In this document: positions 26,656 through 35,364 of the stretch, piece after piece
How positions within the stretch are numbered: the first letter of the stretch is position 1
Layout of the letters: every line of letters begins with the position of its first letter
Assembly: GCA_963756025.1 (NCBI GenBank)
Contig: CAVWMF010000007.1
Coordinates: 744,001 to 808,000, forward strand
Reading direction: 5' to 3'
DNA length: 64,000 nt
Source of the DNA: Bog-473 sp963756025
GTDB taxonomy: Bacteria > Actinomycetota > Acidimicrobiia > Acidimicrobiales > RAAP-2
The notes under the pieces: model-generated
Seen by the model: only the letters and a program-made list of their open reading frames with translations
The model's database searches: none
What the model was told of the DNA's origin: nothing
Position numbers and translations under genes: made by a program

Positions 26656-27461
26656 GCGGCGGCCCCGTGGCTCGGCGTCGTCGGTCCCCGGCGGCCGGGG
26701 ACGCCCCGCGGCGCATCAGCCTTGGTCCCGGGCACGTCGACGACAGCCTCCTGTGGCTTGGTGAGATACACGACCAGGCTCTTGCCGATGAGCGGGCTCA
26801 GCACACGGTCGGCGGCTCGGGTCACCAAGGGGGCCTTGACGATGTCCCACACCAGGACCTTGTGATAGGCCTCGACCGCCCGGTTGGTGTCGTTGCTCGG
26901 ACCGACGACGCAGCGCAGCCACCAGTACGGCGAATGGAGCCCGTGAGCGTGGTGGAATCCGGTCGGCTGCAGGCCCGTCGAGGTGAGCCGGCGCTCGAGG
27001 GTGGAGCGCCGGTAGATGCGCACGTGGCCGCCCGGGTTGTCGTGGTACTCATCCGAGAGGGCCCAGTTGACAGCTTCGGGCCCACAGCGGGGAACCGTGA
27101 CGGCCATGGTGCCCCCCGGGCGGAGCACCCGCGCCAGCTCCGTCATCGCCGCCACGTCGTCGGGAATGTGCTCGAGCACCTCGGAGGCGATGACCCGGTC
27201 GAACGTCGCGTCGGCAAACGGCAGCGCCAACGCATCTCCTTGCACCGCGGCGGCCGGATGGTCCGCCGCCAACTCCCCGGCCTCCACCATCGCCCCCAGG
27301 GTGCCGCGCACCTGCGCCACCTCGTCGGGCCCGGCGTCGAGTGCGACGACCGATGCGCCACGGCGTGCCGCCTCGAAGGCGTGACGGCCGAATCCGCAGC
27401 CGAGATCGAGGAGGCGGTCACCCGCCCGCACCCCGAGCTTGTCGTAGTTCACGGTCAGCAT
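26652..27461 (-). CDS. Class I SAM-dependent methyltransferase (UbiE/Methyltransf_11-like)
   Basis: 269 aa. SAM motif I LLDLGCGFGRHAFEAARRG, motif II VVALDAGPDEV, motif III region FDRVIASEVLEHIPDD and motif IV RVLRPGGTMAVTVP. The C-terminal part (about 145-270) is longer than in minimal members and includes YWWLRCVVG. The start overlaps the 3' end of the glycosyltransferase by seven bases and its stop overlaps the toroid gene, so all three are translated together. Confidence 0.9.
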   Translation of the reverse strand: MLTVNYDKLGVRAGDRLLDLGCGFGRHAFEAARRGASVVALDAGPDEVAQVRGTLGAMVEAGELAADHPAAAVQGDALALPFADATFDRVIASEVLEHIPDDVAAMTELARVLRPGGTMAVTVPRCGPEAVNWALSDEYHDNPGGHVRIYRRSTLERRLTSTGLQPTGFHHAHGLHSPYWWLRCVVGPSNDTNRAVEAYHKVLVWDIVKAPLVTRAADRVLSPLIGKSLVVYLTKPQEAVVDVPGTKADAPRGVPGRRGPTTPSHGAAA

Positions 27462-28900
27462 GCGACATCTCCTCCCGGCGCGGCGGCGACCGCTTGCGGT
27501 TGCACCCTCGGCGCGCCGGGCAACGGCTCTCCGGCCAGCAGGGCGCGATAACAGGCCGCCGTGCCTTCCGCTGTCACTTCCCAGGTGAATCGATGGATCA
27601 CGCGTTCGCGGCCGGCTGCGCCCAGCCGTGCCCGCAGGACCGGATCGTCGAGAAGCCGGGAGATGGCGGTGGCCAGTGCCCCCGGGTCATCGGGGGCCAC
27701 GAGCAGGCCCGTCTCGCCGTCGGCGCCCACCACTTCGGGCAACGCCCCTCCCGTTGTCGCCACGACCGCCACGCCGCAGGCCATCGCCTCGATCGCCGGC
27801 AGGGAGAAGCCTTCGTACAGCGATGGCACCACCGCGACCTCGGCTTCCCCGTAAAGGGCGGCGAGCTCGTCGTCGCTGACGCCGCTCACGCAGCGCACCA
27901 CGTCGGAAAGGCCCAACCGTTTGATGGCCCGGTCCACCCGTCCCCCCTCGCGTGGACGCCCGATGACCGTCAGTTCGACCTCGCGCTCGGTGCGCATTTT
28001 GGCGACCGCCTCGAGGAGGGGCACCAATCCCTTCATGGGGACGTCGCTCGACGAGGTGACCATGATCCGGCCCGGCTTCGGTGTGACATCGGCACGCGGG
28101 CGGAACACGGTGTGATCGACGCCGACGGGCACGACGGTCATGCGTTCAGGGCGCACCTGCATCTGCTCGGCGATGTCCCTCCTCGAGGACTGCGACACCG
28201 TGACGACCGCCGGCAGGGCACGCGCCACCCTGACCTGCATCCCCAAGAAGCCGAACCAGCGACGCGTGGTGAAACGCTGCCATGCGTTCGTGGTGTGGGA
28301 GAGCGCCAGCTCACGGTCGACGGTGATCGGGTGATGCAGCGTCGTCAGCAGCGGCCAGCCGTCGTCGACCATGCCCAACATGCCCGTGCCGAGGCACTGG
28401 TTGTCGTGGACCACGTCGAAGTCGTCGTGACGATGGGCCAGCAACTTGCGTACGCGGGTCGAGAAGGCCAAGGGTTCGCCGAACCCGGCGGTGCACATGA
28501 TGCCGAATTCCGCCCAGTCCTCACGGCTGGTGAATTCACGCGGGTGAGGCACCCGGAACGGGTCCGGGTCCCGGTAGAGGTCGAGGCCGGGCACCGGGGT
28601 GAAGCCCACCCCGGCGTCGAGATCGGGCCAGGGCGGGCCGGCGAAGACCTCCACCGAGTGGCCCAGCGCGACCAATTCCCGGGTCAGATGGCGGGTGTAG
28701 ACGCCCTGGCCCCCGCACCGGGGATTGCCACGGTAAATGAGGAAGGCGATCCGTAAACCACCAGGTCGCGGGGGTGCCGCGGACACGCGAGGCGGGATCT
28801 CAATGTGGCGGGAGCGCTCCCAGGACTCCTTGGCCTCGGTCCATTTCTGTCTGGGCGATTTAGGCACAAGGTGTTCCGGCACATCCAACCATGGCCGCAT
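27455..28900 (-). CDS. Glycosyltransferase family 4
   Basis: 481 aa. GT-B fold: N-terminal domain with FLIYRGNPRCGGQGVYTRHL (acceptor-side Gly loop), VVHDNQCLG, LLTTLHHPITVDR; C-terminal donor domain with VVPVGVDHTVFRP, the E-x7-E motif EGFSLPAIE near 375, and a retaining GT4 tail. An unusual N-terminal extension of about 45 residues, rich in charged residues, precedes the fold. First gene of the cluster; the sugar donor and acceptor are unknown. Confidence 0.92.
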   Translation of the reverse strand: MRPWLDVPEHLVPKSPRQKWTEAKESWERSRHIEIPPRVSAAPPRPGGLRIAFLIYRGNPRCGGQGVYTRHLTRELVALGHSVEVFAGPPWPDLDAGVGFTPVPGLDLYRDPDPFRVPHPREFTSREDWAEFGIMCTAGFGEPLAFSTRVRKLLAHRHDDFDVVHDNQCLGTGMLGMVDDGWPLLTTLHHPITVDRELALSHTTNAWQRFTTRRWFGFLGMQVRVARALPAVVTVSQSSRRDIAEQMQVRPERMTVVPVGVDHTVFRPRADVTPKPGRIMVTSSSDVPMKGLVPLLEAVAKMRTEREVELTVIGRPREGGRVDRAIKRLGLSDVVRCVSGVSDDELAALYGEAEVAVVPSLYEGFSLPAIEAMACGVAVVATTGGALPEVVGADGETGLLVAPDDPGALATAISRLLDDPVLRARLGAAGRERVIHRFTWEVTAEGTAACYRALLAGEPLPGAPRVQPQAVAAAPGGDVAC

Positions 28901-28959
28901 AGCCTCCCCGAACCCCTTGCTCGACGCAAACCTCGATCAAATCCGTGCCTCCACGATCG

Positions 28960-30201
28960 TCAATTGAGCCCGAACCACCCCAGAACGGTGAGCACCACGA
29001 ACACCGAGGCCACCACCGCCACCGAGAGGATCGAGGCCCCGCCGAGCCACCTGGCCCAGGGCCCGTTGGCGGCGGGGCCGAGAAGGGAACGCCGGTTGGC
29101 CAGCACCAAAATGAGGATCAGGGTCATCGGCGTGATCACACCCTCGAGGACCTGGGTATTCAAAATGAGGGTGATCAGGTTGCCCGGCACGAGCACCACC
29201 GCGGCCCCCACGAGGATCTGCGCCGTGAACAGCCCGAGGAAGAGGGGGGCCTGGCGGAAGCTGGAGGACACCGATCGCTCCACCCCGATCGCCTCCGCGA
29301 CCGCATAGGACGTGGAGAGCGGCACGACGGCGGCGGCCAGGGCCGACGCCCCGAGGAGCCCGAGCCCGAAGAGCAACTCCGCCGCCGGCCCGGCCACCGG
29401 TCGCAGGGCATGCGCGGCGTGGGAGGCCGACGTCAGCGGACCCGACCCGCCGATGGTGGCCCCGGTCGCCACAATGATCGACATGGCGACGAACGCGGCC
29501 AGGATCGCCCCCACGATGGCGTCGACCCGCTGGAACTTGTAGTCCGCGGGCTTGACGCCCTTGTCGACCACCGCTCCCGCTTCGTACAACTGGATGTAGG
29601 GGGTGATCGTGGTGCCGATGAGTGCCACCGAGAGGAGGAGGAAGGACTTGCTGGCGACGAAGTGAGGCCACAAGGTATTGGCGGCGACCTGTTTCCAGTC
29701 GGGGTGGGCGAGTACGGCGGCAATGGGGTACGCCACGAAGACGAGGGTGAGGAGGAGAAACACCCGCTCGGCGTAGCGGTAGGACCCGAAGAGGACGAGT
29801 GACCAGATGGCGACCGCGGCGATCGGCACGGACAGATAGCGCGAGACGCCGAAAATGTCGAACGCCGTCGCGATACCGCCGAATTCGGTGACCATCAACC
29901 CGATGTTCGCGATGGCGAATGCCGTGACCGCGAACGCCGTCATCCGCAATGGGAATTCCTCGCGGATGAGGGCGGCCAACCCTTTCCCCGTATGCACGGC
30001 CAGCCGCGCCACCATCTCCTGCACCACGACGTAGGCGATGGTGATCAGCACCATCAAGAAGAGGGTGCGGTAGACGAACTCGGCGCCAGCCGAGGAGTAC
30101 GTGACGATACCGCCGGCATCGTTGCCGGCGGCGGCCGCGATGAGTCCGGGCCCGAGGGCGGCCACGTAGACCAGCCCTTTCCGGGGCATCGGCGGTTTCA
30201 C
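28960..30201 (-). CDS. NRAMP-family divalent metal transporter with altered metal-site motifs
   Basis: 413 aa with about 11 hydrophobic segments. The fold is that of NRAMP/MntH: TM1 GPGLIAAAAGNDAGG, TM6 LIGTTITPYIQLY. The canonical TM1 motif DPGN reads DAGG here, and TM6 MPH reads TPY, so the sulphur ligand is lost. Similar changes are known in NRAMP-related Mg2+ transporters, so Mg2+ or another hard ion is more likely than Mn2+/Fe2+. The ATG overlaps the stop of the upstream MgtE_N/CBS gene (ATGA), tying it to a Mg-sensing type module. Confidence 0.88.
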   Translation of the reverse strand: MKPPMPRKGLVYVAALGPGLIAAAAGNDAGGIVTYSSAGAEFVYRTLFLMVLITIAYVVVQEMVARLAVHTGKGLAALIREEFPLRMTAFAVTAFAIANIGLMVTEFGGIATAFDIFGVSRYLSVPIAAVAIWSLVLFGSYRYAERVFLLLTLVFVAYPIAAVLAHPDWKQVAANTLWPHFVASKSFLLLSVALIGTTITPYIQLYEAGAVVDKGVKPADYKFQRVDAIVGAILAAFVAMSIIVATGATIGGSGPLTSASHAAHALRPVAGPAAELLFGLGLLGASALAAAVVPLSTSYAVAEAIGVERSVSSSFRQAPLFLGLFTAQILVGAAVVLVPGNLITLILNTQVLEGVITPMTLILILVLANRRSLLGPAANGPWARWLGGASILSVAVVASVFVVLTVLGWFGLN

Positions 30202-31607
30202 GTCAGAAGCTTGGGGAAATGGAAGCGGCCCTTCGTCGGGACGAGGGCGTCGAGCACGTCGTCCGCCAGAATCCTCCCTATCGGTCGGCCGTCGTCGTCG
30301 ACGACCACCAGCGAGAGCCGCCGGGCCTCGACCAGTTGCCCAGCCACCTCGTCGGCGGACGCATGGGGCTGCACCGTGACGACGTCTTCATCGACCAGGA
30401 GCGAGGAGAGACGCGAGTCCGGCGCCGTCTGCATGGTCAAGAGGATCTTGAGCAACGTGATGTCCCCCACCAACGACCCTTCCTTGTTGACCACGGCCAC
30501 GGCATCGAGATCGACGTCATGGCCGCGCGCGTCGGCCAGGCGGTTGACCACTTCGGTCACCGTGTCGTCGGTGATCCCGACCACGAGAGTGGATGTCATG
30601 ATGCCGCCCGCTTCGTCCTCGGGATACCCGAGGAGCTCGCGCAACGCCGCTGCGTCGTTGGGGGCCATCCGCCGTAGCAGCTCACCTCGTGTCGTCGCCG
30701 GGAGGTCACGCAGGGCATCGACCGCCTCATCGGGCTCCATGGCGACAAGGAGGCGCGCCGCCTCGTCGGGATCGGCTTCTCGCAACAATTGTTCGAGGTC
30801 GTCCGGCTGCATTTCTTCGAGTGCGTCGGCCGCCTCGTCGTCGCTCAGCGCGGCCAGCAGTTCCTGCCGCTCGTCGCGGCGAAGGTCCTCGAGCAGGTCG
30901 GCCAACTCGCCGGGGCGGAGGCGGTGCAGGCCTTCGTGGGTCATCTTGAGGCGGACCTGGGTCGCCCCGTCGACGGAGTCGTTCGACTCGGCGAACGGCT
31001 GGATCGCGGCCCAGTCGATGACGCGGTCAGGCGTGGGCAATGGACGCCAGCGGCGCGGCCCCAGACGCCGGAACAGGGTGGAGGTGGATACGTCGGCCCC
31101 CACGAGACGGATGCGACCCAGTACCTCGGCCAGGTAGAGGTCCGCCGCCCGGATGACCTGGACGCCATCGACATCCACCAGTTGATGGTCGAGGACGTCC
31201 TTGGCCAAGAGCACCTCACCGGGCCGCCGGACGACATCGCGCAGGTCGAGGCGGGCCGAGCGCAGCAAGACCTCGGCGTGCGCGATGCGATCGATGGCCG
31301 AGGCGGGGACGAAGGCCAACCGGCGCCCCACCTTGATCACCAGTCCCGTCACTGGTGGGTAGGTCTGCCCGTCCGACCAGCGGGCCACGATGTCGTCGAG
31401 CCGACCGATCTCCTGTCCGGTCTGATTCGTCACCGGGCGCCCCAGAATGCCGGCCAGGGACACGATGGAATCGAAGACGCCCTCGGAGGCGAGGATGCGA
31501 CGCGTGCGGCGCCGGCGTTGGTGCGCCGGGCGCTCCGCGGCGTCGCGGCGCCGGGGAAGAGAGAGACTGGAACGGGCAGGCGATGCTGCCGGCGGGGATG
31601 GAGTCAA
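30198..31607 (-). CDS. PRC-barrel / MgtE N-domain / CBS protein (soluble Mg2+-sensor-like)
   Basis: 469 aa from a TTG at 31607 with AGGAGGT six bases upstream. Order: a basic Pro/Arg-rich extension (1-40), PRC-barrel-like segments (about 45-190; GRPVTNQTGQEIGRLDDIV and a second copy LLAKDVLDHQLVDVDGVQVI), an MgtE N-terminal superhelix (about 225-340; LADLLEDLRRDERQELLAAL, LEEMQPDDLEQLLREADPDEAARLL), and a CBS pair (about 345-460; GGIMTSTLV, PIGRILADDVLDAL). The MgtE transmembrane channel is absent. I infer a cytosolic gate or sensor for the coupled transporter. Confidence 0.88.
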   Translation of the reverse strand: MTPSPPAASPARSSLSLPRRRDAAERPAHQRRRRTRRILASEGVFDSIVSLAGILGRPVTNQTGQEIGRLDDIVARWSDGQTYPPVTGLVIKVGRRLAFVPASAIDRIAHAEVLLRSARLDLRDVVRRPGEVLLAKDVLDHQLVDVDGVQVIRAADLYLAEVLGRIRLVGADVSTSTLFRRLGPRRWRPLPTPDRVIDWAAIQPFAESNDSVDGATQVRLKMTHEGLHRLRPGELADLLEDLRRDERQELLAALSDDEAADALEEMQPDDLEQLLREADPDEAARLLVAMEPDEAVDALRDLPATTRGELLRRMAPNDAAALRELLGYPEDEAGGIMTSTLVVGITDDTVTEVVNRLADARGHDVDLDAVAVVNKEGSLVGDITLLKILLTMQTAPDSRLSSLLVDEDVVTVQPHASADEVAGQLVEARRLSLVVVDDDGRPIGRILADDVLDALVPTKGRFHFPKLLT

Positions 31608-31756
31608 GGTGCTACCTCCTGTGCGGCGCCGCTGGGCGGTCAGGTCGGAACGGACGGGGTCGTGCCCGGGAGGAAGGCACGCGAAGAAGCTGAGACCAGC
31701 ACGATCTCGATTCCGACACCTGCGATGACGTCCGGGCGGGGTGGAGAACCAGTCGT
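31608..31756 (-). promoter_or_regulatory. Structured leader between the short ORF and the MgtE_N/CBS gene
   Basis: On the minus strand the segment can form CGTGCC/GGCACG with a short loop (about 31664-31686), and a longer pairing of GTCGGAA with TTCCGAC around it. Such nested pairings could act as alternative structures coupled to translation of the upstream ORF. No M-box consensus was found. Read by eye only. Confidence 0.35.
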
Positions 31757-31819
31757 TCAGCCGGCGCAGGCGGGGCGAGGTGTGCCGGTAGTACTACTGG
31801 GAGGTTCGTCCTTTCGCAT
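31757..31819 (-). CDS. Candidate Mg2+-sensing leader peptide (20 aa)
   Basis: A short ORF between the promoter and the MgtE_N/CBS gene. ATG at 31819 with AAGGAGGT, a full match to the anti-Shine-Dalgarno, six bases upstream. The peptide begins MRKDEPPSSTTGT and ends in CAG; Asp-Glu-Pro-Pro at residues 4-7. Early runs of acidic residues and prolines are the feature that makes enterobacterial MgtL (MEPDPTPLPRRR...) abort translation when Mg2+ is low. 149 bases separate its stop from the next start. Peptide function is inferred from sequence type and position. Confidence 0.6.
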   Translation of the reverse strand: MRKDEPPSSTTGTPRPACAG

Positions 31820-31881
31820 GGTCACACCTCCTTCCACAGCGGGCCTCGCGGGCCCACACGTCGCTCGCTTCGTCGGGCGAC

Positions 31882-31887
31882 ATTGTA
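31882..31887 (-). promoter_or_regulatory. -10 element for the leader/MgtE_N/NRAMP operon
   Basis: TACAAT on the minus strand, a good -10 hexamer in otherwise GC-rich DNA; a transcript would start near 31875, leaving about 55 bases before the leader ATG. That leader holds the hairpin GGGCC-cgcga-GGCCC. The -35 region is weak. Confidence 0.45.
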
Positions 31888-31974
31888 CCGCCCCGATACC
31901 CGTCCACGACGTTCGATGCCCCCGGACATCCGTGGCCTTTCCGATCGAGCGCCGGGCGGGTACCGTGCCGTGCC

Positions 31975-33195
31975 ATGGACCTGACGTACCCCCCGGAGGC
32001 AGAAGAGTTCCGCGGCGTCATCAGTGCGTGGCTCGCGGCGAATCTGCCCGATGGGTGGGGCTCGCCGGATTTCGCCATGACCCCCGAGGAGCGGGCCACG
32101 TTCAATACCGAGTGGACGGCCAAGCTCTTCGCCGGCGGTTGGATCTGTGCCAGCTGGCCGGGCGACTACGGCGGCAAAGGCCTGACCCTGCTGGAGCAGG
32201 TGGTGCTGAACGAAGAGTTCGCCCGGGTGGGGGCGCCGCTACGCGGGGACTTCTTCGGCGACACTCTGGTGGGACCGACGCTCCTGCAATGGGGGACCGA
32301 AGCGCAGAAGAAGCAGTTCATCCCGGGCATCCTCTCGGGAGAGACCTCGTGGTGCCAGGGATTCAGCGAGCCCGACGCCGGCTCCGACCTGGCCAGCCTC
32401 ACGACCAAGGCCGTGCTCGATGGTGACGAATGGGTCATCAACGGCCAGAAAGTGTGGACCACCCAGGCGCAGCACGCCGACTACATCTTTCTGCTGGCGC
32501 GCACCGACCCCGAAGCACCCAAGCACGCAGGCATCTCCTATCTGCTCATTCCCATGCGTCAGCCCGGCATCGAGGTGCGGCCGATTCAGCAGATCGACGG
32601 CTCCGCCGAGTTCAACGAGGTCTTCCTGACCGACGCCCGCTGCCCGAAGGACAACGTGATCGGTGGCGTGAACAACGGCTGGAAGGTGGCGATGACCACG
32701 CTCGGTTTCGAGCGCGGCACTTCGGCCACCACCAGTTACCGGCGCTTCCGCAAGGAATTCAACGAGATCCTCCAGCTGGCGCAGGCCTCGGGGGCCGCCG
32801 ATGATCCACTCATCCGTCAGCGATTGGCGCGGGCGTGGTCGAAGATCAAGATCATGGAGATCAACGGCTACCGCACGTTGACCGACGCACTACGCGGCAC
32901 CCACACCACCACCGCCCTGAGCGCGTGCAACAAGATGTTCTGGTCCGAGACGCATCAAGAGACACTGCTTCTGGGCATGGACGTCCTGGGCCTGCGGGGC
33001 CAGACGCTGCAGGGCCAGGGGCAGGACACCCTCTTGCCCGGGGCCCGGCGGGCCTGGGCCAAATACCCGCTGAACAATCTGCAGTCGCTCTTCTTCTTCT
33101 CGCGTTCCGAGACGATCTGGGGTGGGGCGGCGGAGATCCAACGCAACATCGTGGGCGAGCGGGTGCTCGGCCTCCCCAAAGAACCGCGCCCCTAG
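31975..33195 (+). CDS. Acyl-CoA dehydrogenase
   Basis: 406 aa, ATG at 31975. Flavoprotein of the FadE type: N-terminal helical domain, FSEPDAGSDLASL and VWTTQAQHADY in the middle beta domain (FAD and substrate contacts), and a C-terminal helical domain ending SETIWGGAAEIQRNIVGERVLGLP. It oxidises the alpha-beta bond of an acyl-CoA thioester. The substrate is not determined; the GGAAEIQRN form is common in actinobacterial sterol/branched-chain FadEs. Divergent from the leader operon. Confidence 0.93.
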   Translation: MDLTYPPEAEEFRGVISAWLAANLPDGWGSPDFAMTPEERATFNTEWTAKLFAGGWICASWPGDYGGKGLTLLEQVVLNEEFARVGAPLRGDFFGDTLVGPTLLQWGTEAQKKQFIPGILSGETSWCQGFSEPDAGSDLASLTTKAVLDGDEWVINGQKVWTTQAQHADYIFLLARTDPEAPKHAGISYLLIPMRQPGIEVRPIQQIDGSAEFNEVFLTDARCPKDNVIGGVNNGWKVAMTTLGFERGTSATTSYRRFRKEFNEILQLAQASGAADDPLIRQRLARAWSKIKIMEINGYRTLTDALRGTHTTTALSACNKMFWSETHQETLLLGMDVLGLRGQTLQGQGQDTLLPGARRAWAKYPLNNLQSLFFFSRSETIWGGAAEIQRNIVGERVLGLPKEPRP

Positions 33196-33205
33196 CGATC
33201 GCCCG

Positions 33206-33990
33206 TTACGTTCGTCGCCCGGTGACCAGGGCGGTCTGGTAGCGGACCGGTACGCGGCCGCCCACCCGGTCGACCTCCGTCATGATGTCGGCCAGCAGCG
33301 CGTCCAGTTGCGCCGGAGGAAGCGTGTGATGGTCGCTGTGCGTACGGGCGAGATCGATCCATTCCCGGCTCGAATAGACGATTTCGTGGTCGAAGGTCTG
33401 CACCGAGATCGGACCGAAGGCGCCGGTGTGGCGGAGCGCCTCGGCCACGGATTCGTAGAGCGATGTCGGTCGTTGCCCGAGGAGCACCGACGACCGCGCC
33501 AGTTCAGGGGCCCGGCGGGCGTAGGCGGCGTCGAGGGCGGGGCGGACGTGGGGGTCGTGGTGAAGCCTGGTTCCAGAACAGCCCGATGCGCCCACCGGGG
33601 CGCAGCACCTGTGCCGCCTTCGCCGCCTCCCTGCACCGGGTCCACCCAGTGCCAGGCCTGCCCGGCGGTCAGCAGGTCGAAGCGCCGGTCGCCCGCTTCC
33701 CACTCTTCGATCGTGCCGGCCTCGACCTCCACGCCCCGGCGACGGGCCACATCGGCCATCCGCGGGTCCGGCTCGAGTCCGAGAACAGTCACAACCCCGG
33801 GCGAGCAGCAAGCGCGACGACGATCCCCGTGCCGCACCCCACGTCGAGCGACGGCGTGAGGTTGCTCGGCCACGAGCACGTCGATCAACGCCGCCGGGTA
33901 GGGGGGCCGGACCCGGTCGTACGCCTCGGGATCATCGCCGAAGGAACTGGCCCGGCGCCGATCCTTGTGCAGCGTCCATTCTTCGCTCAT
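33206..33990 (-). pseudogene. Class I SAM-dependent methyltransferase, frame broken four times
   Basis: Pieces of one methyltransferase are spread over three frames. ATG at 33990, MSEEWTLHKDRRRASSFG and PEAYDRVRPPYP; then SLDVGCGTGIVVAL (motif I) one frame over near 33840; LGLEPDPRMADVARRRG and AGQAWHWVDP back in the first frame; AAQVLRPGGRIGLFWN in a third near 33600; finally HHDPHVRPALDAAYARRAPE to the end. All conserved motifs survive in the right order. Total length is 3n+2, which fits four surplus-base events. More likely poor sequence than real decay. Intact size would be about 259 aa. Confidence 0.75.
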
Positions 33991-33998
33991 TCTGACTC

Positions 33999-34037
33999 CT
34001 CACCCATCCGGCTCACCCATCCCGCTCACCCATCCCG
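33999..34037. repeat. Tandem repeat, three 13-bp units
   Basis: Three head-to-tail copies of ctcacccatcccg (the first reads ccgg at its end) fill the gap between the MFS gene stop and the broken methyltransferase. Similar in kind to the 18-bp repeat after pth. Confidence 0.8.
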
Positions 34038-35364
34038 CTAACTCGTCCTGCGCTGTTGGATCGTCGTGCGGGCCTCGGCCAGCGGGAGCGGCACCACGTT
34101 GGACTCCTCATCGGCCACGACGGTCATTTCGCCGGGGGCGGCCGCGGCACGCTGGCGAGTGGCCACGAAGAAGAGCGGCACGCTGGCGGCCAGCGTGGCG
34201 ATGCCCCCGACGAGAAGGGCGACGCCGCGGATTGCTGACGTCGCTGATGTAGCCGAGCAATGGCGCCCCGATCGGCGTACTCCCCAAGAAGGCGATGGCG
34301 TTGAGTGACATGACCCGGCCCCGCATGGCGGGATCGGCCCGCAGTTGCAGGGTGGCGTTGTTGGTGGCGACGAACGAGATGCTGCCGGCGCCCATCAGCA
34401 CCAGCAGGACAAGGGCCACCTGCTCGGTGGGCGCTACCGCCACCGCCACGATGGAGGCGCCGAAGAACAGGCCGATCACGGCCAGCAGGCGGGTGGACGG
34501 GCGGCTGCGATGTGCCGTGAAGAGGCCACCAGCCACCGCGCCGGCGCCCATGGCGGCCAGGAACGCGCTGTAGAGGCCGGCGCCACCATGGAACGTGATC
34601 TTGGACAGGAGCGGCAGCGTCACCGTGAAGTTGAAGGCGAAAACCCCGACGATGGCCATGGAGATGAGCGGCGAGCGCAGGTCGGGGGTGGACCACACAT
34701 AGCGCAGCCCTTCGCGTACCTGGCCCTTGCGGCGGCCGACGCCGGGGGTCGAGTACAGCTCGGCGGCGCGCATCCTCGAGAGCGCCACGATGACCGCGAC
34801 ATACGACGCGGCATTGATGATGAAACAGGTGGAGACACCGAGGGTGAGGATCAGGACGCCGCCGATCGCCGGTCCGATGACCCGGGCCCCGTTCATGACC
34901 ACGCTGTTGAGGCTCACGGCGTTGGGCAGGAGGTCCCGTCCCACCATTTCGGAGACGAAGGACTGGCGGGCCGGATTGTCGAAGAGGTTGACCACTCCGA
35001 GCAGCGTCGACAGCACGAACACCTGCCAGAGCTGGATCGAGTGCGTGATGACCAGCAGGCCCAGGAGCAGCGCCAGGACGGCGGCGGAGGACTGGGTGGC
35101 GTAGAGGACCTTGCGCTTGTCCAGCCGGTCGGCGATCAAACCGCCGAACGGGCCGAGCAGGAGCAGAGGCACGAACTGGAGGCCGGTCGCGATGGCGACA
35201 TCGACGCCGGTGCCGTGGAGGCGGAAGAGGATGAGGTAGGTCTGGGCCACCATCTGCATCCAGGTCCCGGAGACCGAGATGACCTGACCGGTGAAGAACA
35301 GGCGGTAGTTGCGTACCGAGAGGGCGCGAAAGGTGCGGTGGCTGGCTTCGGCCAAGCGGCTCAT
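34038..35364 (-). CDS. MFS transporter (one apparent extra base)
   Basis: About 441 aa once one base near 34233 is dropped. ATG at 35364 overlaps the marR stop (ATGA). Twelve-helix major facilitator of the enterobactin/EntS or drug-efflux type: YRLFFTGQVISVSGTWMQ in TM1, GPFGGLIADRLDKRKVL as loop motif A between TM2 and TM3. After GAPLLGYISDVS the frame changes, and the last helices VALLVGGIATLAASVPLFFV and tail ending QQRRTS are one frame over. The gene is controlled, presumably, by the MarR protein encoded just before it. Confidence 0.85.

Noticed and set aside
31608..31900. M-box (ykoK) Mg2+ riboswitch before the MgtE_N gene
   Set aside because: The conserved M-box core could not be found by eye on the minus strand; the short ORF with strong ribosome binding site fits the segment better. 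A covariance search would be decisive.
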